Shown in pieces: positions 49,710 through 59,434 of a stretch of DNA of 64,000 bases (within the stretch, counting starts at the first letter, position 1; the number at the start of each line of letters is the position of its first letter). This stretch comes from Cystobacter fuscus DSM 2262. Its GTDB lineage: Bacteria; Myxococcota; Myxococcia; Myxococcales; Myxococcaceae. The position numbers and the translations under genes were made by a program. A model generated the notes under the pieces. The model was given only the letters and a program-made list of their open reading frames with translations. It did not search any database and was not told where the DNA came from. Location: the NCBI RefSeq assembly GCF_000335475.2, contig NZ_ANAH02000007.1, positions 310,001 to 374,000 on the forward strand. The letters are read 5' to 3'.

Positions 49710-49791
49710 GGCTCCCTCCAGGCAGAAGCGGATCCCGCGCCGGACGAGGCAAGCCCGTCCATCCTGACGGAGCGCCGCACTACGTGGAGCG

Positions 49792-50334
49792 CTACCGGGA
49801 CTTGCCTCGGGAGCGGCTGGCCGAGGAGGAGCGGGAAGTCCTCGCCCTGCCCAACGCCGAGGTCTTCGAAGAGGTCCGCTGAGTCCCCGAGCGCTTGGAC
49901 GTGGCCTTCTTCCGGGCCACCTTCGCGGCCGGGGTGTTGGCCACGAACTGCTTGCCCCGGCGCGATGCCGAGCGCTTCTTCTTCTCCGTGGCGCGCTTCT
50001 CGCTCTCGCTCAGCGAGTCCCAGGCCTTCTTCGGCAGGTAGCGCGAGGTGGTGCGGCCCTGGCGTGCTCGGGTGCCCCCTTTGCTCGTCCGCCAGTCCTC
50101 CTTCGTCCAGGAGTCGAGGGACTTCTGCGCCTCGCCCTTGCCGCCCGCGTAGCCGCCACCGGCCTTCTTGTACTCCTGGGCGAGGAGCTGGGACTTGCGG
50201 GCGCTCCACTGACCGGGCCGGCCACCCTTGTCACCGGCCTGGATCTTCTTCTTGAGCCGCTCGCGCAGCGCGGGGCGCGTGTACTTGCCCGAAGACGAGC
50301 GGGTGCTGCTGCGAGCACTCTTCCTGGCGGCCAT
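49792..50334 (-). CDS. DUF5872-type basic protein
   Basis: 180 residues from the ATG at 50334 (GGAAAGGAACCCGC precedes it). Residues about 15-110 (GKYTRPALRERLKKKIQAGDKGGRPGQWSARKSQLLAQEYKKAGGGYAGGKGEAQKSLDSWTKEDWRT) form a DUF5872 domain. The C-terminal half is Lys/Arg/Ser-rich (RATEKKKRSASRRGKQFVANTPAAKVARKKATSKRSGTQRTSSKTSALGRARTSRSSSASRSRGKSR), like histone H1-type tails. It is a probable nucleic-acid-binding protein. It is encoded 82 bases upstream of hen1 on the same strand. Confidence 0.85.
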   Translation of the reverse strand: MAARKSARSSTRSSSGKYTRPALRERLKKKIQAGDKGGRPGQWSARKSQLLAQEYKKAGGGYAGGKGEAQKSLDSWTKEDWRTSKGGTRARQGRTTSRYLPKKAWDSLSESEKRATEKKKRSASRRGKQFVANTPAAKVARKKATSKRSGTQRTSSKTSALGRARTSRSSSASRSRGKSR

Positions 50335-50432
50335 GCGGGTTCCTTTCCATCTCGGGAGGCAACCCCTCAGGTGGGCCCCCTCCCGCTCGATGGCAACCCC
50401 GCGGGCGCACGAAGGCGTGGCGCCCTGAACAC

Positions 50433-51206
50433 TCAGCCGGCCTTGAACTCGGCCCACACCGGCGCGTGATCCGAGGGCTGCTTGCCCTTGCGCGCCTCGC
50501 GATCCACTCCCGCCGCCGTCAGCCGCTTCACCAGCGGCCCGGTCGCGAGCACGTGGTCGATGCGCACGCCCTGGTTCTTCTGGAAGGCCAGCATCCGGTA
50601 GTCCCACCAGCTGAACTTCTTCTCGGCCGGGTACAGCGAGCGGAACGTGTCCGTCAGGCCGAAAGCGCACAGCTCCCGCCACGCCGCCTTCTCCTTCTCG
50701 GTGAAGAGCGTCTGCCCCTGCCACGCCACCGGATCCCACACGTCGAGGTCCTCGGGCGCCACGTTCCAGTCCCCGCAGAGCGCGAGCGGCTCGCCCGGCT
50801 TGTGCCGCGTGTCCAGGTAGCGCCGCAGCCGCGCGTAGAACTCCAGCTTGTAGACGTACGCGGGCGAGTCCACCTGCTGCCCGTTGGGCGCGTACACGCT
50901 CACCACCCGCACCCCGTCCACCGTGGCGGCGATCACCCGCGCGTGCGAGTCCTCCACTCCGTCGGACAGGCCACTCACCACGTCCTGGGGAGGCGTGCGC
51001 GCCAGGATGGCCACCCCGTTGTACGTCTTCTGCCCGTGCACCGCCGCGTGGTAGCCCGCCTCCAACACGGCCTCCCGCGGAAACTCGGCGTCGGTGCACT
51101 TCAACTCCTGAAGGCACACCACGTCGGGCTGAGTGTTCTTCAACCACTCCACCAGCCGGTCCAGCCGGGCGCGGACCGAGTTCACGTTCCAGGCAGCGAT
51201 CTTCAT
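50433..51206 (-). CDS. xthA: Exodeoxyribonuclease III
   Basis: 257 residues from the ATG at 51206. The EEP fold motifs are MKIAAWNVNSVRARLDRLVEWL (N7 region), VVCLQELKCTDAEFP (metal-binding E), VVSVYAPNGQQVDSPAYVYKLEFYARL, LALCGDWNVAPEDLDVWDP (D/N catalytic pair), FSWWDYRMLAFQKNQGVRIDHVLAT and the final PSDHAPVWAEF (D-H pair). It removes abasic sites and 3' blocks during base excision repair. Confidence 0.95.
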   Translation of the reverse strand: MKIAAWNVNSVRARLDRLVEWLKNTQPDVVCLQELKCTDAEFPREAVLEAGYHAAVHGQKTYNGVAILARTPPQDVVSGLSDGVEDSHARVIAATVDGVRVVSVYAPNGQQVDSPAYVYKLEFYARLRRYLDTRHKPGEPLALCGDWNVAPEDLDVWDPVAWQGQTLFTEKEKAAWRELCAFGLTDTFRSLYPAEKKFSWWDYRMLAFQKNQGVRIDHVLATGPLVKRLTAAGVDREARKGKQPSDHAPVWAEFKAG

Positions 51207-51400
51207 CCCAGCCAACGTGGCATGTGATCTCCTACCTCGCCACCCTTTTTCCCCTGTAGGCCCACGTATGTTCCACGGTGTGGCCCGCGGACCACACGGC
51301 GGCGCCTTCCCCAGCGGGCGAGCGTCCTCGCCTTCCCGCATGACGCGCCGCCCCATAGAGGGAAGACCGCCTTGGCATGGGCGTCGCACTACCCCCTCAC

Positions 51401-52390
51401 ATGCGCTCCACCACCCTGTTCGCCTGCCTCGTCACCCTCTGCCTCGCCGGCTGTGAGGCCCGCTCGCTGCGAGGCCCCCAGGGGTTGTCTCCCGTTCCCC
51501 GCGCCGCTTCCCGGGCCGCGTCCGCCGAGGCCGCGCCGTGCCCCTCCTTCAAGGCCGAGCCCGAGGACACGTCCGCCCAGGCGAGCGCCGTGACGGCCGA
51601 GGCGCTCGCTCCCGCCGAGCCCGCGGACGCGCTCTCGCTGCCCCACGAGGAGCACCTCGCCCCGGTGGATCACCTCGGCCGGGCGCGCGTGCTGCGACAG
51701 GAGGGAGACCTCGCGGGTGCCCTCACCGAGGCGCGCCGCGCCGTGCACGACGCGGGCGAGGACCTGGACGCGCGCGAGACGGCGCTCGATCACCTCATCC
51801 CCCTGGCCCGCCTCACCGGCCAGAAGCAGCTCGCGGCCGACGCCTACGAGGAACTCGCCCACCTCTTCCCGGACGGCCCCGGACCCCTGGTGCAGAAGGC
51901 CCGCATCCTCCTGGAGCTGGGGCAGACGCAGAGTGCCCGGCAGGCCGCCGAGGCCGCGCTCCTGCTCGACCCCGAGTACCCCGAGGTGTACCAGGTGCTC
52001 GGCCGGGCCCACCTGGCCGACGGACAGCTCGCGCTCGCCATCATCCGCTTCCAGCAGGCGGTGCACCTCGACCCGTACCATGGGTATGCCCTCAACAACC
52101 TCGGCTTCGCCCGGCTGCTCGCCGGTCAGAACGAGGCGGCCGTGGAGGCGCTCGCCCAGGCCGCCTACCTGCTGCCCTACGAGGGCTTCGTCCACAACAA
52201 CCTGGGGCTCGCCTATGAGCGGCTGGGGCGCTACGAGGAGGCCGCCATGGCCTTCGACACCGCGCTGCGCCTGTCTCCGAAGAACCGCAGGGCGCGCCTC
52301 AACCACGCGCGGCTCGAGCGCCAGACCCACGCATCCGCCCAGGTCCAGGCCGTCTCGCGCGAGCGGTCGCGGGAAGTCGACCCGGGCTGA
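51401..52390 (+). CDS. TPR-repeat lipoprotein
   Basis: 329 residues from the ATG at 51401. MRSTTLFACLVTLCLAGCEARS carries a lipobox (CLAGC). After a Pro/Ala-rich spacer, about five tetratricopeptide repeats cover residues 90-310, e.g. DHLGRARVLRQEGDLAGALTEARRAVHD, PEVYQVLGRAHLADGQLALAIIRFQQAVHLDPY, GYALNNLGFARLLAGQNEAAVEALAQAAYLLPY and GFVHNNLGLAYERLGRYEEAAMAFDTALRLSP. It is a periplasmic or outer-membrane scaffold, possibly for envelope assembly; it lies just upstream of the PBP1A gene. Confidence 0.88.
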   Translation: MRSTTLFACLVTLCLAGCEARSLRGPQGLSPVPRAASRAASAEAAPCPSFKAEPEDTSAQASAVTAEALAPAEPADALSLPHEEHLAPVDHLGRARVLRQEGDLAGALTEARRAVHDAGEDLDARETALDHLIPLARLTGQKQLAADAYEELAHLFPDGPGPLVQKARILLELGQTQSARQAAEAALLLDPEYPEVYQVLGRAHLADGQLALAIIRFQQAVHLDPYHGYALNNLGFARLLAGQNEAAVEALAQAAYLLPYEGFVHNNLGLAYERLGRYEEAAMAFDTALRLSPKNRRARLNHARLERQTHASAQVQAVSRERSREVDPG

Positions 52391-52462
52391 CCCTCCGGGA
52401 AGGGCATTCCGGTTCCCCGCCCGCCGGTTTAACGTCGTCCCCCCTCGCCGTCCCCGTACCCC

Positions 52463-55030
52463 ATGACTCCCTCTCCTTCCTCCTCGACTCCCCCGGCGCC
52501 CGCGCCCCGTTCCGGTCCGGGAGGCCGGCTGTGGCGTTGGACCAAGCGGCTGCTGGTGCTCGCGGCCGTGGCGGGAGTGCTGCTCGTGCTCGTCTGCGCG
52601 GGCGTCTACGCCTACTTCAACCAGGGGCTGCCCTCGGCCGAGGCGCTGCGCACCTATGCCCTGCCCCAGGTGACGAAGGTGCGGTGCGCGGACGGCTCGG
52701 TGTGCGCCGAGTACTTCCTGCCCCAGGGCCGGCGCACCGTGGTGAACATCGAGGATCTCCCGCCCCACGTGCGCAACGCCTTCCTCGCCGCCGAGGACGC
52801 GGACTTCTACAAGCACGCGGGCCTGGACTTCTTCGGCATGACGCGCGCGGCGGTGAAGAACCTCATCCCCGGCAGCCGCAAGTCGGGCGCCTCCACGCTC
52901 ACGCAGCAGGTGGTGAAGAACATGCTGCTCACGCCCGAGCGCAGCCTCTCGCGCAAGATTCGCGAGTGGATCCTCACCCCGCGCGTGGAGCAGGCGCTCA
53001 CCAAGGATCAGATCCTCAGCCTCTACATCAACCAAGTGTATTACGGGCAGGGCCGCAGCGGCATCGAGGAGGCGGCGCTCTACTACTTCGGCAAGCACGC
53101 GGAGAAGCTGAGCCTGGGCGAGGCGGCGGTGCTGGCGGGCACGGTGCAGTCGCCCAACCGCATCAACCCCGAGCGCAACATCGTCAAGGCCAAGCAGCGA
53201 CAGACGTACGTGCTCAAGCAGATGGCCACCCACGGCTTCGCCCCCCAGGCGGAGGTGGACAAGGCGCTGGAGAAGCCCATCGTGCTCGCGCCCCGGCCCC
53301 CCACGGAGCAGGGCCTGTACTACGCCGAGGAGATCCGCCGCACGCTCGTGGCGCGCTACGGCGAGGAGGCCGTGCTCAGCGGCGGACTGCGCGTGGACAT
53401 CGCCATGGATCCCAAGCTCCAGGCCGTGGCCGATGATTCGGTGCGCAAGGGCCTGGAGGCGGTGGACCGGCGCCAGGGCTACCGCGGCCCGGTGGGCACC
53501 ATCGATCTCGCGCGCTTCGAGCGGCTCAAGCCCCTGCTGGCCAAACAGGTGGAGGAGGCGGGTCGCCGGCAGAAGGAAGGCGCTTCCGTCGCGGATCTCA
53601 CCTCGCTCGCGCAGACCGAGGAGCCGCCGCCCGCGGTGGCCGGCGCCCCGGTGGCCCCCACGCCCACGGAGGAGGAGGAGGACGCCACGCTGTCGCCCGA
53701 CGAGAAGCTCGCGCAGGGCGTGGCGCTCGCGCCGCTCGTCGAGGGCCTGCGCGTGGCGGGCGTCGTCACCCAGGTGGATGACACCGCGAAGAAGGCCCGT
53801 GTGGATCTGGTGGGGCGCATGGCGGAGATTCCCTTCGCCTCCGTCACCTGGGCCCGCCTGAAGGGCAAGAGCGCGCCCACGAAGATGTCGCAGGTGATGA
53901 AGCCCGGGGACATCGTGCACGTGCGCGTGCTGCGCGTCACCCCGGCGCCCGCGCTGCTCGACGCCACGTTGGATCAGGTGCCGCTCGTGCAGGGCGGCCT
54001 CGTCGTCATCCGCCCCACGGACCGGCACGTGGTGGCGCTCGTGGGCGGCTATGACTTCACGCGCTCGCCCTACAACCGCGCCACCCAGGCCCGGCGCCAG
54101 CCCGGCTCGTCCTTCAAGCCCTTCATCTACGGGGCCGCGCTCGGCAGCGGGCGCTTCACCCCCATCACCACGGTGAACGACGCCCCCGAGGCCATCCGCG
54201 ACCCCTACACCGGCAAGACGTGGAAGCCGCAGAACTACGACCGGACCTTCGAGGGCCCCATGACGCTGCGCACCGCGCTCACCAAGTCCAAGAACACCGT
54301 GTCCGTGCGCATCATCGAGGCCATTACCCCCGCGGCCGCCATCGACTTCGCCAACCGCGCGGGCATCCGCTCGCCCCTGCCGGAGAACCTCACCCTGGCG
54401 CTGGGCACCGGTGAGGTGAGCATGCTGGAAGCGGCCAACGCCTACGCCACGCTCCAGGCCAACGGCCGCTATGCCGAGCCCCTCATGCTGCTCAAGGTGA
54501 TGAACGCCCAGGGCAAGGTGCTCGAGGAGCACCAGCCGGCCTTCGAGGAGAAGCTGCCCCCGGCGGTCGCCTTCCTCACCACGTCGCTCATGCGCAGCGT
54601 GGTGGAGGAGGGCACGGCGCGCGCGGTGACGGAGCTCAACCGCCCCGCCGCGGGCAAGACGGGCACCGCCAACGAGAGCCGCGACACGTGGTTCTCCGGC
54701 TACACCGCCGACTGGGTGGCCAGCGCCTGGGTGGGCTTCGATGACCACTCGCCCCTGGGCAGCTCGGAGACGGGCGGCCGCGCCCCCCTGCCCATCTGGC
54801 TGGAGTTCATGCGCGCCGCGCACCAGGGGCTGCCCTCGCGCGAGTTCGACGTGCCCCCGGGCGTGGTGCAGGTGCGCATCGATCCGGCCACCGGCCTGCT
54901 CGCGGGCAACTCCGTGCCCGGCCGGCTCGAGTCCTTCCTCGAGGGCACCCAGCCCACCGCCGAGGCGCCTCCGCCCGGCCACGCCTCCGAGACCGACTTC
55001 TTCCTCCAGGAAGGCAGCCGGGGGCTGTGA
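52463..55030 (+). CDS. Class A penicillin-binding protein (PBP1A type)
   Basis: 855 residues. A Pro-rich cytoplasmic start precedes the membrane segment at 30-51. The glycosyltransferase has the catalytic E111 in AAEDADFYKHAGLDFFGMTRA, GASTLTQQVVKNMLL and RKIREWILTPRVEQALTKDQILSLYINQVYYG. An OB-like insertion lies at about 340-510. The transpeptidase has S549-S-F-K552 (QPGSSFKPF), S609-K-N and K732-T-G (AAGKTGTANES). It polymerises and crosslinks peptidoglycan. Its gene overlaps the next one by GTGA, starting a four-gene run of overlapping genes. Confidence 0.95.
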   Translation: MTPSPSSSTPPAPAPRSGPGGRLWRWTKRLLVLAAVAGVLLVLVCAGVYAYFNQGLPSAEALRTYALPQVTKVRCADGSVCAEYFLPQGRRTVVNIEDLPPHVRNAFLAAEDADFYKHAGLDFFGMTRAAVKNLIPGSRKSGASTLTQQVVKNMLLTPERSLSRKIREWILTPRVEQALTKDQILSLYINQVYYGQGRSGIEEAALYYFGKHAEKLSLGEAAVLAGTVQSPNRINPERNIVKAKQRQTYVLKQMATHGFAPQAEVDKALEKPIVLAPRPPTEQGLYYAEEIRRTLVARYGEEAVLSGGLRVDIAMDPKLQAVADDSVRKGLEAVDRRQGYRGPVGTIDLARFERLKPLLAKQVEEAGRRQKEGASVADLTSLAQTEEPPPAVAGAPVAPTPTEEEEDATLSPDEKLAQGVALAPLVEGLRVAGVVTQVDDTAKKARVDLVGRMAEIPFASVTWARLKGKSAPTKMSQVMKPGDIVHVRVLRVTPAPALLDATLDQVPLVQGGLVVIRPTDRHVVALVGGYDFTRSPYNRATQARRQPGSSFKPFIYGAALGSGRFTPITTVNDAPEAIRDPYTGKTWKPQNYDRTFEGPMTLRTALTKSKNTVSVRIIEAITPAAAIDFANRAGIRSPLPENLTLALGTGEVSMLEAANAYATLQANGRYAEPLMLLKVMNAQGKVLEEHQPAFEEKLPPAVAFLTTSLMRSVVEEGTARAVTELNRPAAGKTGTANESRDTWFSGYTADWVASAWVGFDDHSPLGSSETGGRAPLPIWLEFMRAAHQGLPSREFDVPPGVVQVRIDPATGLLAGNSVPGRLESFLEGTQPTAEAPPPGHASETDFFLQEGSRGL

Positions 55031-56373
55031 GCCGCGCCCTCGCCGCCGCGCTGCTGCTCGCCGCCGCCCTCGCCGCCGCCGCCGAACCGGCGCCCGCGCG
55101 CGCCGCGCTCGAACGGCTCGCCCTGACGGTGGCGAAGGACGTGGGCGAGGCCCGACCCGAGGCCCCCGTGGCCCTGTTCCTCTCGGGCGCCTCCCCCGAG
55201 CTGCGGCGCGCCTGGGGGACGCTGCTCGCCGCGCGCCTGGCCGAGCGGGGACTGGCGCCCTTCATCCTGGACGCGCCCTCGGCCGAGGCCGCGGAGCCAC
55301 TCGCCCAGGACCGGGGAGCCCGTACCCTGGTGCGGCTCTCGCTGGCCCTGGAGGCCGGGAAGCTCCACGCGCGCGGTGACGTGGTGGGCACCTGGGTGAA
55401 CTTCTGGTCCGGCCGCACGCCCTCGCGTCCGCCCGCTCCCGCCGCCGCCCTCGTTCACGCCGTGGAGGCGGATGCCGCGGTCCTCGCGCTCGCCGCCGTG
55501 GCGCCCCCTCCCGCTCCCCCTCCGGCCACCGGAACGCCGCGTCCGCTCCGCTTCGTGGGGGCCTCCTTCGCGCACCTGTCCACGCCACCCGCGGCGCTCG
55601 CGGCGGGGGATCTCGATGGGGACGGACGGGACGAGGTGGTGGTGCTCACCGAGCGCGCCGTCCAGGTGTTCGCCGCGGACGGGCGCCTCGTCGCCGAGCG
55701 CTCCCTGGAGGTGCTGCCCCCCTCCACCACGGCCACCCGGGAGCCCTTCGGCGCGGTGGCCGTCCTCTCCGGGCCTCCGCGCATCGCCGCGTTCTCCACC
55801 CGCTTCGCCCACGGCACGGTGCTGGCGCTGGAACAGGGCACCTTGCGCTTCGTGTCCCGGCTCGAGACCGTTCCCCTGGGACCAGAGGCGCGGGGCACCT
55901 TCGTGCCGGGACAGACCGCGTTCGCCCCCGAGGTGCGACTCGGCCCCGGAGAACAGCGGCTCGAGCACGTCCCGGCCCGCTTCACCTCCTTCAGCGCCGT
56001 CGGCACCCAGATCCTCCTCGTCCACCCGGACGGCTCGGGCTCCTTCTACACCCAGCCCTCGGCGGCCCCGGTGCCGCTCTCGGGGCTCGGCGCGGGTAGC
56101 CTGCTCGGAGACGTGGATGGAGACGGGACGCCGGAGCTGCTCACCACCTCGCCCGAGTTCCAACCCACGCCCGACGTCCTGCGCGTCTTCCCGACGAAGG
56201 GGGGCATCTCCTTGTCGCGCGAGCCGCTCTGGCAGGGCCCCCTGCCCGCGGGCCGCGCGCTGCTGGGGGTGACGGCGAACCTGGACGGAGACGCGTTGCG
56301 CGAGGTGCTCGTGGGGCTCACCCGGCCCGATGGCTCGGGCGAACTCTTCCTCCTGCGCCAGGGTGCGCCATGA
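55027..56373 (+). CDS. Secreted protein with VCBS/FG-GAP-like repeats
   Basis: 448 residues from a GTG at 55027 overlapping the PBP1A stop. The N-terminus (SRALAAALLLAAALAAAAEPAPARA) is a signal peptide. The first domain (to ~150) resembles the periplasmic FlgT/CsgG-like alpha/beta type (TLLAARLAERGLAPFILDAPSAEAAEPLAQDRGARTLVRLSLALEAGKLHARGDVVGTW). The rest has calcium-loop repeats DLDGDGRDEVVV, DVDGDGTPELL and NLDGDALREVLVG, as in FG-GAP propellers. Role unknown; gene coupling suggests envelope biogenesis. Confidence 0.75.
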   Translation: MSRALAAALLLAAALAAAAEPAPARAALERLALTVAKDVGEARPEAPVALFLSGASPELRRAWGTLLAARLAERGLAPFILDAPSAEAAEPLAQDRGARTLVRLSLALEAGKLHARGDVVGTWVNFWSGRTPSRPPAPAAALVHAVEADAAVLALAAVAPPPAPPPATGTPRPLRFVGASFAHLSTPPAALAAGDLDGDGRDEVVVLTERAVQVFAADGRLVAERSLEVLPPSTTATREPFGAVAVLSGPPRIAAFSTRFAHGTVLALEQGTLRFVSRLETVPLGPEARGTFVPGQTAFAPEVRLGPGEQRLEHVPARFTSFSAVGTQILLVHPDGSGSFYTQPSAAPVPLSGLGAGSLLGDVDGDGTPELLTTSPEFQPTPDVLRVFPTKGGISLSREPLWQGPLPAGRALLGVTANLDGDALREVLVGLTRPDGSGELFLLRQGAP

Positions 56374-57758
56374 CGCTCCGCTCCGCCCTCCTCGCCAGCC
56401 TCCTGCTCCTCGGCGCCACCCCGGCCCGGGCGGCGGGACGGACTCCCTATGGCGGAGAGCTGCGCCTCGCCCACACGGGGCCCGCCACGCCCGCGGTGCC
56501 CGCCCTCGCCGATACGCCGCTGGAGGCCACCCTGCTCGGGCTCGTCTCCCGCTCCGTCTGCCAGCTCACCCCCGAGGGACAGGCCGCGCCCGCGCTCGCC
56601 CTGTCGATGTCCCGCCCCTTTCCCCAGGTGGTGCGGCTGGTGTTGCCCTCGCCCGCCCAGGCCCAGGCACTCGTCCAGGCCTGGGCCCGGCTCTCCAGCC
56701 CCGAGGAGACCTCGCCCTACCGCGCACTCCTCTTCCCCCTGCGCGACGAGGGCCGGCGGATCTCCGCCACCGGCGACACCCTGGAGCTGACGCTCGCCTT
56801 CCCCTGGCCCGATCAGGAGCGGGCCCTGTGCCACCCCACCCTCGCGCCGCCGCGCTCGTCCGCCGCCGCGCTCGGTCCGTTCTCCTATTCCACCGCCACC
56901 GCCCAGACCCTGGACGCGCGGCTCTCCTGGCCTCCCGGGCGGCCGTACCTGGACACGCTGCGCGCGCGCGCCACCGATGAGCGGGGACTCGCGCGCCTGC
57001 TGTCGACACACGGCACCCAGGTGGCGCTCGGCGTGCCCCCGGATCCGGGCAGCGGCACCGGCGCGGCGCTGTACGCCACCTATCTCGCCTGGTCGCCCCG
57101 GCGGGTGCCGGCGGAGTTCCGGCAGGCGGTGGAGAACGCGCTGGACCGCGAGGATCTCACGCGCCTCTTCGTGCGCGGGCCCGCCGAGCCCATGCCGCAC
57201 CTGCTGCCCGCGGCGCTGATGCCGAAGGCCGCGGGGCCCCGTCCGCCCCGCCCGCCCGCGCCTTCCGGAGGGCGGCAGGTGACGCTGCTCCACGACGCGG
57301 ACAACGAGGATCAACGCGCGGTGGCCGAGCGGCTCCAGGTGAAGCTGCACGACCAGGGCTACACGGTGGCCCTGACGGCGCTGCCCCGCGCCGAGCTCCG
57401 AGCGCGCTGGGCGAAGGGGGACTACGAGCTGATGCTCCACTCGCTGCTCTTGCCCCCGGTGCCGGGCCCGGCCCTGGCGGTGGTGCTGGACGCGGCGGGC
57501 CGCAAGGACCTGCTGGGCGTGGAGTTGCCTCGCATCGGCGCACTGCCGGACGCGGCGGCGCGGGATGCCCGGGTGCGCGAGCGGGCCCTCGTGCTCGCCC
57601 CATCCCTGCCGCTGCTGCCGCTCTATGCGCAGGGACTGGCGCTGCGCGCGGAGCCGGAGGTGGGTGGACTCGTCTTCGATGCCCAGGGACTGCCCGTGCT
57701 GGAGGGCGTCTGGCTCACCCCGGCCCCGGCGGCGGGGGGCTCGGGAGGGCGGAGATGA
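56370..57758 (+). CDS. Solute-binding family 5-like periplasmic protein
   Basis: 462 residues. MTLRSALLASLLLLGATPARA is a signal peptide. TPYGGELRLAHTGPATPAVPALADTPLEATLLGLVSRSVCQLTPEGQAAPALALS is the usual start of the dipeptide/oligopeptide-binding family, and the last part (RVRERALVLAPSLPLLPLYAQGLALRAEPEVGGLVFDAQGLPVLEGVW) matches its C-terminal lobe. The middle is divergent and no transporter genes are nearby, so it may bind a peptide or cell-wall fragment for signalling rather than uptake. ATGA overlaps link it to both neighbours. Confidence 0.75.
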   Translation: MTLRSALLASLLLLGATPARAAGRTPYGGELRLAHTGPATPAVPALADTPLEATLLGLVSRSVCQLTPEGQAAPALALSMSRPFPQVVRLVLPSPAQAQALVQAWARLSSPEETSPYRALLFPLRDEGRRISATGDTLELTLAFPWPDQERALCHPTLAPPRSSAAALGPFSYSTATAQTLDARLSWPPGRPYLDTLRARATDERGLARLLSTHGTQVALGVPPDPGSGTGAALYATYLAWSPRRVPAEFRQAVENALDREDLTRLFVRGPAEPMPHLLPAALMPKAAGPRPPRPPAPSGGRQVTLLHDADNEDQRAVAERLQVKLHDQGYTVALTALPRAELRARWAKGDYELMLHSLLLPPVPGPALAVVLDAAGRKDLLGVELPRIGALPDAAARDARVRERALVLAPSLPLLPLYAQGLALRAEPEVGGLVFDAQGLPVLEGVWLTPAPAAGGSGGRR

Positions 57759-59404
57759 GGCTGAGGACGCGGCTGGCGCTCGCCTTCGCGCTGCTGGCCC
57801 TGGTGCCGCTGGCGGTGATGGTGCCCTTCACGCTGACGCGGCTGCGCGCCACGCTCTCGAGGAGCCTGGACGCGCGGATGGAGGGGGCCACCACCTCGGG
57901 GAAGGAAGCGATTGATCGGACCGCGGCCACGGTGCGCCGGGCGGTGGAGGAGCTGGTGGAGAGCCCCGCCCTGGAGGATCTGGCGCGCGAGTCCCGCGAC
58001 GCGCCCGCGCGGGCGATCCGGGCGGACACGGCGCGGCCGTTGATGAAGAGCCGGGGCCTGACGGTGTTGTCACTGTTCGACAGGCAGGGGACGACGCTGT
58101 CCTCGGGGCACCTGCCGGCGCGCCGGGGGGATGAGGATCCGGTGCTCTTCGCGGTGACGCGGGAGAAGTCGCCCCAGCCGGTGCCGGTGACGGTGACGGT
58201 GCGGGGGAACGAGGGACTGCGCGACGTGCCCGCGCTCGTCACCGCGAGGCCGGTGGACTACGGGGACGCGCGGCTGTGGGTGGTGGGGGGCGTGTTGCTG
58301 GACGAGGGACTGGCGGCGCACCTGTCACGGCTGACGCAGGCGGAGGTGACGCTGCTGTCGGGAGAGGCGGTGGTGGCGCGGGCGGGCCAGGTGACGCGGC
58401 CGACGGTGGCGCGGGTGTTGCCGCTGAGCGAGAGCATCTCGGTGCGGCTGGTGTTCAGCCGGGCGGCGGAGCGCGAGGCGACGTTGGGGGTGCTGCGCTC
58501 GTTCCTGCTGCTGGCGGGGTTGGGGCTGGCGTTCGCGGTGCTGCTGGGGCTTTTGGTGGCCCGGCGCATCACGCAGCCGGTGGAGGCGCTGACGGAGGGC
58601 GCGCGGCGGGTGGGCCAGGGGGCGCTGGACGAGCGGGTGCAGGTGGCGACGACGGGCGAGGTGGGCGAGCTGGTGAAGACGTTCAACCACATGACGACGG
58701 AGCTGCGCTCGACGACGGAGCGGTTGGTGGCGAGCGAGCGCGTGGCGGCGTGGCAGGAGGTGGCGAGGCGGCTGGCGCATGAGATCAAGAACCCGCTGAC
58801 GCCCATCCGCATGTCGATCGAGACGTTGCTGGCGGTGCAGGACGCGAAGGACGCGCGCTTCCCGACGATCTTCCGGCAGAGCGCGGGGGTCATCCTGGAA
58901 GAGGTGGACCGGCTGCGGCGCATCGTGGACGAGTTCAGCCAGTTCGCGCGCATGCCCAAGCCGCAGTTGGAGCCGGTGGACCTGGGGGAGCTGGCGAAGA
59001 ACGTGCTGTCGCTCTACGCGACGCCGCCCGAGGGGATTCACCTGCACTCGGAGGTGCAGCCGGGGGTGGTGGCGCGGGTGGACAGGGATCAACTGACGCA
59101 GGTGCTGGTCAACCTGGTGAAGAACGCCGAGGAGGCGATGGCGCGAGGGGGCGGCGACCTGCACGTGCGGGTGAAGGGGACGGAGCGGGAGGCGCTGGTG
59201 GAGGTGCAGGACAGTGGCCCGGGGATTCCGCCCGAGCACCGCGCCCGCATCTTCGAGCCCTACTTCACGACGAAGGAGGGAGGCACGGGGCTGGGGCTGG
59301 CCATCGCCGCGCGCATCCTCCAGGAGCACGGGGGCAAGCTGGACGTGGGCGGCGAGCCGGGCCAGGGGGCCTGTTTCACCCTGTCCCTGCCCCGCTCTGT
59401 TTGA
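57755..59404 (+). CDS. NtrY-like membrane histidine kinase
   Basis: 549 residues. A membrane helix at about 7-27 and another at about 250-270 enclose a periplasmic sensor part. A HAMP domain follows (ARRITQPVEALTEGARRVGQGALDERVQVATTGEVGELVKTFNHMTTEL). The HisKA motif is EVARRLAHEIKNPLTPIRMSIETLL with H342, and the ATPase part has NLVKNAEEAMA, DSGPGIPPEHRARIFEPYFTTKEGGTGLGLAIAARILQEHGG. No response regulator is adjacent, so it is an orphan kinase. Coupling with PBP1A and the secreted proteins suggests that it senses an envelope state. Confidence 0.92.
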   Translation: MRLRTRLALAFALLALVPLAVMVPFTLTRLRATLSRSLDARMEGATTSGKEAIDRTAATVRRAVEELVESPALEDLARESRDAPARAIRADTARPLMKSRGLTVLSLFDRQGTTLSSGHLPARRGDEDPVLFAVTREKSPQPVPVTVTVRGNEGLRDVPALVTARPVDYGDARLWVVGGVLLDEGLAAHLSRLTQAEVTLLSGEAVVARAGQVTRPTVARVLPLSESISVRLVFSRAAEREATLGVLRSFLLLAGLGLAFAVLLGLLVARRITQPVEALTEGARRVGQGALDERVQVATTGEVGELVKTFNHMTTELRSTTERLVASERVAAWQEVARRLAHEIKNPLTPIRMSIETLLAVQDAKDARFPTIFRQSAGVILEEVDRLRRIVDEFSQFARMPKPQLEPVDLGELAKNVLSLYATPPEGIHLHSEVQPGVVARVDRDQLTQVLVNLVKNAEEAMARGGGDLHVRVKGTEREALVEVQDSGPGIPPEHRARIFEPYFTTKEGGTGLGLAIAARILQEHGGKLDVGGEPGQGACFTLSLPRSV

Positions 59405-59434
59405 GTCTCAGGACGAGCCGTTCCACCCGGCGCA

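Noticed and set aside
51389-54982. 1197-codon frame antisense to the TPR lipoprotein and PBP1A genes
   Set aside because: It spans two real genes and their gap, which is typical of GC-driven shadow frames.
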